From contig DASPKO010000107.1 of NCBI GenBank assembly GCA_035628055.1, positions 1 to 6,927 on the forward strand: DNA of 6,927 nt, written 5' to 3'. Source of the stretch: DASPKO01 sp035628055 (GTDB lineage Bacteria; Planctomycetota; Phycisphaerae; Phycisphaerales; UBA1924). The notes under the pieces are model-generated. The model had not been told where the DNA came from and searched no databases. It saw nothing but the letters and a program-made list of their open reading frames with translations. This document shows, in pieces, positions 1 to 5,587 of the stretch. Each line of letters opens with the position of its first letter. Positions within the stretch are counted from its first letter, which is position 1. Position numbers and translations under genes: made by a program.

Positions 1-121
1 ACTCGCCGCCGACCGACCCGATGACCTGCACGACCTCGATGCCGAGGCCCTCCGGTCCGTACGGGGCGGTCAGGGCGCCCGCCTCGAGCAACTCCGCGGT
101 GATCGGTGAGTGACGCGCCAC
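1..121 (-). CDS. Unrecognised protein, N-terminal part only (runs off left edge)
   Basis: The minus strand is open from a GTG at 121 to the window edge, giving 40 complete codons with no stop. The peptide begins V-A-R-H-S-P-I-T-A-E-L-L-E and continues with a Gly/Val/Ile-rich stretch. G or C fills the third position in 37 of 40 codons, better than the competing plus-strand frame that ends at 109 (about 27 of 35). It lies 76 bp downstream of the C26 hydrolase gene on the same strand, so it could be the next gene of that unit. No Shine-Dalgarno sequence precedes the GTG, but a TATCCT hexamer sits 5 bases before it, which supports a leaderless start there. No signal peptide or family motif is recognisable and no function is proposed. 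The frame stays open upstream of the GTG, but that part is Arg/Trp/Pro-rich and does not look coding. Confidence 0.45.
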   Translation of the reverse strand, partial: MARHSPITAELLEAGALTAPYGPEGLGIEVVQVIGSVGGE

Positions 122-126
122 GGGGC

Positions 127-132
127 AGGATA
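127..132 (-). promoter_or_regulatory. Candidate -10 element (TATCCT) for the gene starting at 121
   Basis: Reading the minus strand, TATCCT matches the TANNNT core of a sigma-70 type -10 box. It ends 5 bases before the GTG at 121, which would put the transcription start at or very near the start codon. No convincing -35 hexamer is seen 16-18 bp upstream. AT-containing hexamers are rare in sequence this GC-rich, so the position is suggestive. Confidence 0.35.
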
Positions 133-168
133 GTGGCGCCCGCCAGGTCCGTTCGCGAGGCCACCACC

Positions 169-177
169 GGGGGGGGG
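169..177. repeat. Nine-G homopolymer tract
   Basis: Nine consecutive G residues on the plus strand, followed by A and four more G, lie in the 76-bp spacer between the C26 hydrolase stop and the next minus-strand gene. The tract is outside both coding frames. It is a plausible place for replication slippage or a sequencing-length error, and the G-rich run could affect local structure. No specific role is indicated. Confidence 0.6.
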
Positions 178-197
178 AGGGGCGCTGAGCGTGTCGG

Positions 198-965
198 CTA
201 GCTTCGCCCGCGGGCGCGGAGCGCCGCCTGCACGAGGCGCTCAAAGAGCCCGGCGCCCAGGGCCGCGTCGTCGGTTCGTTCCGGGTGCCATTGCACCCCG
301 AGGTAGAAGGGGCGGTCCGGGTCGCACACCGCCTCGATCACGCCGTCCTCGGCCCTGGCGATCACGCGGAGGCGTCCCGGGTCCGCCACCGCCTGGTGGT
401 GCGAGCTGGCCACGACCCCCGCCCGGAGGAGCTTCGAGCCGTCACAGGGAGCGATGCCGTGCCGGGTGTTGCCCGCGTGCGCGCCGGCCGTAGCCACCGT
501 GTCGGGAAGGTGCTGATCGAGCACTCCACCCGCGACCAGCGACATCATCTGCATCCCCAGGCAGACCCCCAGCACGGGCGCGCGCGGGCGGGCCGCCAGG
601 GCCTCGATCAGTTCCACCTCGAAGGCCTGGCGATCGGGGTGCATGGGCTTGGCCGCCGGATGCGTCGGCTTCCCGAACGGCTCGGTCCGCGGATCGTCCC
701 CGCCCGTCAGCACGAAGGCGTCGAGGCGGCGCACCAGGTCACCGGCGGAGCCGGGCAGGGGCGGCAGCACCAGCGGGATTCCCCCGGCGGCCCGAACCGC
801 CCGGCAGTACGCCACAGCGCACGTGGCGCGCGGGCGCCCCGTCGCCTGGTCCTCCAGATCGGCGGTGACCCCGACCAGCGGGCGGCCCCGGCTGGACCTC
901 CAGGACGGGGCGGCCTCGGGCGCTCCCGCTCGTCCGGCTTCGCCACTGGCTCTCGTCGCGGCCAT
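198..965 (-). CDS. Class I glutamine-amidotransferase-like hydrolase, peptidase C26 family (gamma-glutamyl-GABA hydrolase-like)
   Basis: This 255-residue protein has the class I glutamine amidotransferase fold. The nucleophile elbow G-V-C-L-G-M-Q places the catalytic Cys at 135, and G-V-Q-W-H-P-E supplies His227 and Glu229, so the Cys-His-Glu triad is intact. R-P-L-V-G-V near residue 28, L-T-G-G-D-D near 87-91 and S-S-H-H-Q-A-V at 187-193 are features of the peptidase C26 (PuuD-like) branch, whose members hydrolyse gamma-glutamyl amide bonds such as gamma-glutamyl-GABA in polyamine breakdown. No synthetase domain is attached, so it probably acts alone in the cytosol, but no putrescine-pathway gene is nearby and the substrate is open. 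About 27 residues of Ala/Arg-rich sequence precede the conserved part. The ATG at 965 was chosen because an upstream in-frame ATG at 1061 would run into the divergent gene, and because a TANNNT box lies 8 bases before 965. Confidence 0.88.
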   Translation of the reverse strand: MAATRASGEAGRAGAPEAAPSWRSSRGRPLVGVTADLEDQATGRPRATCAVAYCRAVRAAGGIPLVLPPLPGSAGDLVRRLDAFVLTGGDDPRTEPFGKPTHPAAKPMHPDRQAFEVELIEALAARPRAPVLGVCLGMQMMSLVAGGVLDQHLPDTVATAGAHAGNTRHGIAPCDGSKLLRAGVVASSHHQAVADPGRLRVIARAEDGVIEAVCDPDRPFYLGVQWHPERTDDAALGAGLFERLVQAALRARGRS

Positions 966-973
966 GCGAGCCA

Positions 974-979
974 AGGCTA
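974..979 (-). promoter_or_regulatory. Candidate -10 element (TAGCCT) for the C26 hydrolase gene
   Basis: On the minus strand, TAGCCT fits TANNNT and is separated by 8 bases from the ATG at 965. Transcription would start within a base or two of the start codon, giving a leaderless or nearly leaderless mRNA. That agrees with the absence of a ribosome binding site. No -35 box was recognised. Confidence 0.35.
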
Positions 980-1026
980 CTCCCGCCGGGTCGCGCGACG
1001 CGGGCACCCCCGCGGGGACCGCCCGG

Positions 1027-1032
1027 TAGACT
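1027..1032 (+). promoter_or_regulatory. Candidate -10 element (TAGACT) for the DUF4340 gene
   Basis: TAGACT matches TATAAT at four of six positions, including the key T-A and final T. Exactly 6 bases separate it from the ATG at 1039, so a normal start point would coincide with the A of the start codon. No Shine-Dalgarno sequence precedes this ATG and no -35 hexamer was recognised. Confidence 0.38.
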
Positions 1033-1038
1033 CGGGCA

Positions 1039-2517
1039 ATGTCTACTCGCTCGGCGGTCATCTGGCTGGCGGTGGCGCTCCTCCTGGGCGGCGCGGCGTA
1101 CCTGGCAATCCGTGGGAGCGGACCCGCCGAACGCGCCGCGGCCGGCGTCGTCCCGCTCGGCGGCCGCGTCCTCGACATAACCCCGGCGGGGCTCGAGCAG
1201 GTCCGCGTCACCTCCCCGGAGGGGCGCACCGACACGCTGACCCGGCGCGGCGACGGGTGGGTGCTGACTTTCGGAGAGTCGGCGCGCCAGTGGCCGGTGG
1301 CCGAGCAGCGGGTCTCCGGCTTCCTGCGCTTTGTCGCCGACCTGCGGGCCGCCGCCGAGCCCGAGACGGGCGCCAGCCTGGGCGACCGCTCCGCGACCGC
1401 GGTGCTCATGACCCGCGACGGGTCTGGGCACACGCTCCGCGTGAGCGACCGGGCCCTGGGCGGAAACGTGCTGGTCGAGGCCGAGGCTCCCGCCGCGGCC
1501 GGTGAGCGCGACCCCGTGCGCCGGCGTGCCCTGGTGAGCCAGCAGCTTTACGGGGTCCTGACGAGCCCGGGCCCCCGCGGCTGGCGCGACCCCGCGGCCC
1601 TTCCCGGAGTCGTGTCCGAGGCGTCGAGACTGCGCGTGGAGACCCGCCAGGGCGCTCTCGAGCTGGCGCGCCGGCACGGGCGATGGTGGCTGACGGCCCC
1701 GGTGGCGGCGCCCGCGGACGCCGAGAAGATGCGCGTCGTGCTGGAGGCGCTCGCCGGCCTGACGGTCTCGGACTTTCTGGACGACCGCCCCGCGGACGCC
1801 GCCCTGGCCGGGCTCGACGACCCGCTCGTGCGGATCACCGTGGGACCGCGCGAGCCGGAGGCCGCGGAGGGAGCGCCGCGGCAGGCGGCGGGAACTCACG
1901 AGCTGATCGTCGGCGGCCCCGCCGACCAATCGGGCCGGCGCTACTTCGCCCGCCTCGGCGTTGACGGGCCGATCGTGCAGGTGGACGCCGCCGGCCTGGG
2001 AGAGTTCCCTTCCCCCGCCGACCTCGTCGCGCGCCAGAGCCTGGCGGTGGGCGGGCCGGATGTCGGGCAGCTCATGGTCGCCGGCGGGCAGAGCGGCCAG
2101 GCGCTCGCGACCTACCAGCGGACCGCCTCGGGCTGGGCCGCGCTCGGGGCGGACGGGTCCGAGACGCTGCTGGCGCCGGCCGACGCGAGCGCCGTCGGCG
2201 AGGCCCTGCTCTTCCTGAGCGAGCGACCGGCCGCCGCGGCCTCGATCGCCGCGCCGCCCGGCTATTTCGCCGGCGCGGTGCTGGTGCTCTCCTCTCCCGG
2301 CGGACGCACGCTCGACCAGTTGGAGCTGGGGCTCGCGCCCCCGGCGCCCCCCGCGGGATCGGCACCCGCCGGCGAGCCCGCGCTCGTCGTGAGGTCGGGC
2401 GGCGTGTGGCGAAGCTATCCGCTCCCGGCGGCGCCGCGACTGCTCCGCGATGCGCTCGGTCCGGCCGGGGCCACCCCGGAGCCCCCGCCCGCCGACCCTG
2501 CGGACGTGAACAAGTAG
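1039..2517 (+). CDS. DUF4340 domain-containing membrane-anchored protein
   Basis: A 492-residue protein with one N-terminal membrane segment (about residues 5-24, little charge before it), followed by a large domain expected outside the cytoplasm. The body shows a pattern I recognise as DUF4340. A beta hairpin around a G-x-x-x-L motif leads into a Trp segment, then 'P-A-D-A'-type residues, then a Leu-rich helix. The clearest copy spans about 197-246, with R-W-W-L-T-A-P at 215-221 and A-D-A-E-K-M near 226-231. A divergent copy lies at about 53-103 (G-D-G-W-V-L at 71-76) and a third at about 342-397. The C-terminus is Pro/Ala-rich (433-490). DUF4340 proteins are often encoded beside GldG-type auxiliary-transport ABC genes, but this gene stands alone, divergent from a hydrolase and convergent with a haem protein. 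Biochemical function is unknown. The start fits the membrane anchor and a -10-like box 6 bases upstream. Confidence 0.85.
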   Translation: MSTRSAVIWLAVALLLGGAAYLAIRGSGPAERAAAGVVPLGGRVLDITPAGLEQVRVTSPEGRTDTLTRRGDGWVLTFGESARQWPVAEQRVSGFLRFVADLRAAAEPETGASLGDRSATAVLMTRDGSGHTLRVSDRALGGNVLVEAEAPAAAGERDPVRRRALVSQQLYGVLTSPGPRGWRDPAALPGVVSEASRLRVETRQGALELARRHGRWWLTAPVAAPADAEKMRVVLEALAGLTVSDFLDDRPADAALAGLDDPLVRITVGPREPEAAEGAPRQAAGTHELIVGGPADQSGRRYFARLGVDGPIVQVDAAGLGEFPSPADLVARQSLAVGGPDVGQLMVAGGQSGQALATYQRTASGWAALGADGSETLLAPADASAVGEALLFLSERPAAAASIAAPPGYFAGAVLVLSSPGGRTLDQLELGLAPPAPPAGSAPAGEPALVVRSGGVWRSYPLPAAPRLLRDALGPAGATPEPPPADPADVNK

Positions 2518-2530
2518 CGCGCGACGGACG

Positions 2531-3310
2531 CTACGCGGCCCGCGGACCACCGCCGCGGCGCGGCCGCAGCAGATCGATCAGCACCGCCAGCAGCATCAGC
2601 ACCATCAGGGCGTGGTAGGCGGCGCCGGCCCCGATGACCACGTACACGAACTCCACCTCGCGCCGGGCCAGCCACCACGCCCCCAGGTCGGCCGCCAGGG
2701 CCAGCCCCGCGCCGAGCACGAGCATCGAGGCGAGGCGCCGGGGCCACGAACTCAGGAGCAGGAGTGCCGCGACAACCGCGGTCAGCGAGGCCAGGCTCAG
2801 CGCGTGGGTGTGCGTGGAGGCCGCGAGGATCTTGATGTCGACCGGATTGATCTCGCGCGAGAAGGCGATCTTCTTGACGTCGTCGAAGTAGTCGAGCGGG
2901 AGGGTGCGCGCGATGGGGTTGGCGTCGGCCACCTTGCGCGAGTGGCACCCCAGGCAGCTCCGCGCCAGGATTTCGACGGGGGCCGAGGCGCCCAGGTCGA
3001 GGTTGTCGTAGTCCTCGCTGATGCGCGTCCCCGAGAGCCACGCGAGCAGGGTGCGGCGGTCCGCCTCGGCGAGGGTCTCGGGATGCCCGCGTTCCAGCGC
3101 CCCCAGCAGGGGCGCCCGGACCCGCACGCCGTGGTAGGCGCCCGCGACGTCGTCGAGGGAGACGCCCGGGCGCTCGTCGCGGTTCTGATGGTGATGATGC
3201 GTGTGGGCCAGCGCGGCCGCGAAGCCACCCAGCATCGTCAGCACCAGGCACGCCAGGCCGAGGCGGGCGCCCAGGGGAAGATCGCGCAGGCGTGGCGTGG
3301 CGGGACTCAT
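2531..3310 (-). CDS. Multi-spanning membrane protein with single CxxCH haem c motif
   Basis: This 259-residue protein has an N-terminal membrane helix at about 14-35 after a basic start (R7, R9, R16), so the N-terminus is probably cytoplasmic. The next ~135 residues should face outward and contain C-L-G-C-H at 119-123, a covalent haem c attachment motif. Three further hydrophobic helices follow at about 171-187, 193-214 and 221-247, ending in a basic tail. A His-rich segment (H-T-H-H-H-H, 36-41) sits just after the first helix, and H167/H169 just before the second; these could bind metal or serve as an axial haem ligand. It resembles a family I know from planctomycete genomes, where members carry only generic names, so the electron partner is unknown. 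The gene is last in the minus-strand cluster, 58 bp after the oxidoreductase stop, and its stop is 13 bp from the convergent DUF4340 stop. No strong ribosome binding site is visible. Confidence 0.82.
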   Translation of the reverse strand: MSPATPRLRDLPLGARLGLACLVLTMLGGFAAALAHTHHHHQNRDERPGVSLDDVAGAYHGVRVRAPLLGALERGHPETLAEADRRTLLAWLSGTRISEDYDNLDLGASAPVEILARSCLGCHSRKVADANPIARTLPLDYFDDVKKIAFSREINPVDIKILAASTHTHALSLASLTAVVAALLLLSSWPRRLASMLVLGAGLALAADLGAWWLARREVEFVYVVIGAGAAYHALMVLMLLAVLIDLLRPRRGGGPRAA

Positions 3311-3368
3311 GCGGGCAATCGCTCACTGACGGGGCGTACCGGCGCCGGGAACACCGGGCCGGGTCGGC

Positions 3369-4601
3369 CTATTTGAGCAGCTCGGGGTCGATCCGGACCG
3401 TATCCCCCGTCCGCACCGCCCGCGCCGCCATGATTCCCACGACGGTCGCGCGATGGCCCTCCTCAGCCCCGCAGACGACCGGCCTGCCCTCGGCGATCGA
3501 CCGGACGAAGTCGGCCAGCGCGTAGTACAGGGGCGGAAAGGGCAGACCCACGCCCTCCTTGAGCTTGCCCTGCGACGCCAGCTTGGTTGCGTCGGCGATC
3601 AGCGTGATCCCCTCGTCGTTGTGGAACTGCTGGCGGTTGGCATACACCTCCCAGCCTTGGGTCGGCGCGTCGGCCTCCTTGAACATCCAGCCGGCGGTCC
3701 AGGCGAGCCGGATCGCGGCGTTGGAGCCGTGGAACGTCTCGAAACGCCCCTGGTAGCTGTTCCCCAGCGTCGCGAAGTAGCCCATCTCGACGCCGTCGGC
3801 AAAGCCAAGGTCGCAACTGATGGTGTCGGCGACCTCGCGCCCGTCCTTGTGCACGCGCACCGACCCCCCGCCGCGCACCTGGGTCGGGTAGTGCCCGAGG
3901 TACCAGTGGGCCACGTCGAACTGGTGCGTGCCCAGCTCCCCGGCCAGGCCCAGCGAGACGCGCGGGTCCAGGCGCCAGTTGAGGGCGGCCTCGCGGGCGG
4001 CGTCGCTGCCGGCGGTGCGCCAGGTGGTCTTCTGGTGGTGCTGCCCGCGCAGCGAGACCAGGTCGCGCACCGAGTCGGAGCGGAAGAATGTGCGCGCGAG
4101 CTGGTAGATCGGGTTGCTCCGGGCCTCGAGCCCCGCCTGGAAGACCGTCTTTGACGCCCGGGCCGCGTCCGCGATCGCCCGCGAGTCCTCCGGGGTGTGG
4201 GCCAGCGGGGCCTCGCAGTAGACGTGCTTGCCGGCGGTCAGGCAGGCCTCGGCCACCTCGCGGTGCAGGTGCGTCGGCGTCGCGATCACCACCCCCGCCA
4301 GGTCGCGCGCCTGGTCGAGCATGGCCCGATGATCGGCGAAGGAGGCCGCGCCCTGCACGCGCCGCGCCCCGGCCTCCAGGCGCGCCGGATCCACGTCGCA
4401 GATCGCCGCGACGCGCACGGCCTCGAGCTTCTGGAGCTCCCCCAGGATCGCCCGACCCTGCCGGCCCACGCCGACCAGGCCCAGCCCCAGCGGAGCGCCG
4501 CGCGCTGCCGGGGCCGCGGGGAGCGCCTCCGGAAGGAGGCTCAGCGCCGCGAGCGCGCCCGCGGCCTGTCCCAGGAACGAGCGCCGGCCGACGTGACTCA
4601 T
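3369..4601 (-). CDS. Tat-exported Gfo/Idh/MocA family protein with altered EKP motif (EAP)
   Basis: A 410-residue member of the Gfo/Idh/MocA family of NAD(P)-dependent sugar oxidoreductases. The N-terminus has a twin-arginine export signal (G-R-R-S-F-L, residues 5-10, then a hydrophobic Ala/Leu stretch ending near A-A-P-A-A at 29-33). The Rossmann dinucleotide motif G-V-G-R-Q-G is at 44-49, I-C-D-V-D at 67-71 and A-T-P-T-H-L-H at 107-113. The substrate domain carries G-E-L-G-T-H-Q-F-D at 221-229, equivalent to the family's D-x-G-x-H-x-x-D, with Glu in place of the first Asp. The motif normally reading E-K-P is E-A-P at 130-132, so the usual catalytic/cofactor lysine is absent. Substrate is unknown. 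The ATG shares an ATGA overlap with the stop of the upstream ApbE-like gene, which fixes the start and suggests coupled translation. It could be a true oxidoreductase using another residue, or a non-dehydrogenase relative. Confidence 0.9.
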   Translation of the reverse strand: MSHVGRRSFLGQAAGALAALSLLPEALPAAPAARGAPLGLGLVGVGRQGRAILGELQKLEAVRVAAICDVDPARLEAGARRVQGAASFADHRAMLDQARDLAGVVIATPTHLHREVAEACLTAGKHVYCEAPLAHTPEDSRAIADAARASKTVFQAGLEARSNPIYQLARTFFRSDSVRDLVSLRGQHHQKTTWRTAGSDAAREAALNWRLDPRVSLGLAGELGTHQFDVAHWYLGHYPTQVRGGGSVRVHKDGREVADTISCDLGFADGVEMGYFATLGNSYQGRFETFHGSNAAIRLAWTAGWMFKEADAPTQGWEVYANRQQFHNDEGITLIADATKLASQGKLKEGVGLPFPPLYYALADFVRSIAEGRPVVCGAEEGHRATVVGIMAARAVRTGDTVRIDPELLK

Positions 4602-5587
4602 GCGGGCTCCCGCCTCCGCGGGCGCGAGGCCGGAACCCTCACGACGCCGCCCGTGAACTTCAGATGACGCGCGTGCTCGCCCGCGATCCGCCACCCCGCC
4701 GCGGCGGAATAGAGCACGGTCGTGACCGAGGCGGGCAGGCCCGGGGGCCGCTCCCCGAGCACCACCAGGGCCGTGGAGATTCCCTCGGCCATGACCGGCG
4801 ACCCGGCGATCGCCGCGGCCAGGTCGGTCCCGCGCGCCGGGCGCCGCGCGACCGGATCGAGGATGTGCCCGTGCGCCTCCCCGTCGTGCTCGACCGTGCG
4901 CCCGCGCGGCGCCGAGACCGAGAGCGACGCGTCGCGCAGCACGACCACCGGCGCCCCGCGCTGCGGCCCCAGGCGCACGCGCCACCCCTCGGTCCCGGGC
5001 GGGGCGCCCAGGGCGCTGACCGAGCTGGTTCCCCCGTGCATGAGCGCACACTCGACCCCCGCCTCCCGGAGCGTTCGCCCGGCGGCGTGCAGGGCCTGCC
5101 CCTTGGCCAGCCCGCCGAGGTCGAGCGAGACGCCCGGGCGCCGGAACCGGATGGTGCACCGCTCCGGGTCGAGCTCGACCAGGTCGAGGCCGACGGGGGC
5201 CTGCTCGGACGACTCGGCCTCCGCGGCCGACGAGTCGTCGCCATGGAACTTCCAGACCCGCATGAGCGGCGCCACCGTGATGTCGAAGGCGCCCAGGGCC
5301 AGGCGTCCCAGCTCCACCGCCGCGGCGAACATCGCGAAGCTCTCGGGGTCGAGGCGCACGGGGCGCTCGGCCGCCGTCCGATTGATGAGGGCCAGCAGGC
5401 TGTCGCGGCGGAAGAGGCTGTAGGCGCGGTCCGCCTCTTCGATCTCGGCGAGGGCGGCCTCGCCGGCGGCGCGCAGCCGCACGGGATCGCCGCCCGCGAG
5501 CACCAGCTCGAAGCGGGTGCCCATCGCGGGCACGGCCAGCCGCACCACCGGCCCGGCCTCGCAGCTCTCGACCGCCAGGGCGCTCAA
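4598..5587 (-). CDS. apbE: ApbE-like FAD:protein FMN transferase, no visible export signal
   Basis: ApbE enzymes move FMN from FAD onto a Thr or Ser of a target protein, using Mg2+. Numbered from the TTG at 5587 (329 residues), the protein shows A-M-G-T-R-F-E at 21-27, G-A-F-D-I-T-V-A-P-L near 99-108, D-L-G-G-L-A-K-G at 156-163, H-G-G-T-S-S at 184-189, H-I-L-D-P at 241-245 and A-E-G-I-S-T-A at 267-273. These are the ApbE landmarks in order. The Mg2+-site Asp of the usual A-D-x-x-x-T motif appears to be Glu268, and the G-G-D/N motif reads G-G-T. No signal peptide or lipobox is visible, so it is probably cytosolic, unlike typical ApbE lipoproteins. The start is uncertain: TTG 5587 overlaps the upstream stop as TTGA, while GTG 5548 has GAGG 8 bases before it; ATG 5524 would cut into the conserved strand. 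No FMN-binding target is encoded in the window. Confidence 0.85.
   Translation of the reverse strand: MSALAVESCEAGPVVRLAVPAMGTRFELVLAGGDPVRLRAAGEAALAEIEEADRAYSLFRRDSLLALINRTAAERPVRLDPESFAMFAAAVELGRLALGAFDITVAPLMRVWKFHGDDSSAAEAESSEQAPVGLDLVELDPERCTIRFRRPGVSLDLGGLAKGQALHAAGRTLREAGVECALMHGGTSSVSALGAPPGTEGWRVRLGPQRGAPVVVLRDASLSVSAPRGRTVEHDGEAHGHILDPVARRPARGTDLAAAIAGSPVMAEGISTALVVLGERPPGLPASVTTVLYSAAAGWRIAGEHARHLKFTGGVVRVPASRPRRREPA

Larger units (their letters stand above)
966..1038. promoter_or_regulatory. Divergent intergenic region between the C26 hydrolase and DUF4340 genes
   Basis: This 73-bp spacer must hold the 5' signals for both divergently read genes. It contains two -10-like TANNNT hexamers, one per strand, each close to its start codon. 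It also has a perfect 10-bp GC palindrome (CCCCGCGGGG, 1008-1017) and an 8-bp palindrome (TCGCGCGA, 991-998). No clear Shine-Dalgarno sequence or TTGACA-like -35 box is visible for either gene. The palindromes could be operator half-sites, but in DNA this GC-rich they could equally be chance. Confidence 0.4.

Noticed and set aside
2..109. Plus-strand open frame ending in TGA at 107-109, as the tail of a gene entering from the left
   Set aside because: Its third-position G/C bias is lower than that of the minus-strand frame over the same bases, and the peptide is Arg/Asp-rich without a motif. It cannot be fully excluded without sequence to the left.
966..1433. N-terminal extension of the C26 hydrolase to the in-frame ATG at 1061 or 1433
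   Set aside because: The added residues are not conserved-looking and would overlap the divergent DUF4340 coding region; the ATG at 965 has better upstream context.
285..1505. 406-codon open frame on the plus strand opposite the C26 hydrolase
   Set aside because: It overlaps the hydrolase with its intact catalytic triad and then the DUF4340 gene in another frame. Its composition is Arg/His/Gly-rich and not protein-like.
739..2550. 603-codon open frame on the minus strand opposite the DUF4340 gene
   Set aside because: It is Arg/Gly-rich with no recognisable domain, and lies antisense to a well-supported gene. Long antisense frames are expected when stop codons are rare in high-GC DNA.
2518..2558. 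Possible bidirectional terminator between the convergent DUF4340 and haem-protein genes
   Set aside because: Only 13 bp separate the stops. The nearby CCGCGG inverted repeat (2540-2545 and 2553-2558) is short, lies inside the haem-protein coding region and has no T-tract.
3339..3348. Perfect palindrome CCGGCGCCGG in the 58-bp gap before the haem-protein gene
   Set aside because: It is short, all G/C, with no loop or T-tract, so it is neither a convincing terminator nor a clear operator. Such palindromes are common at this base composition.
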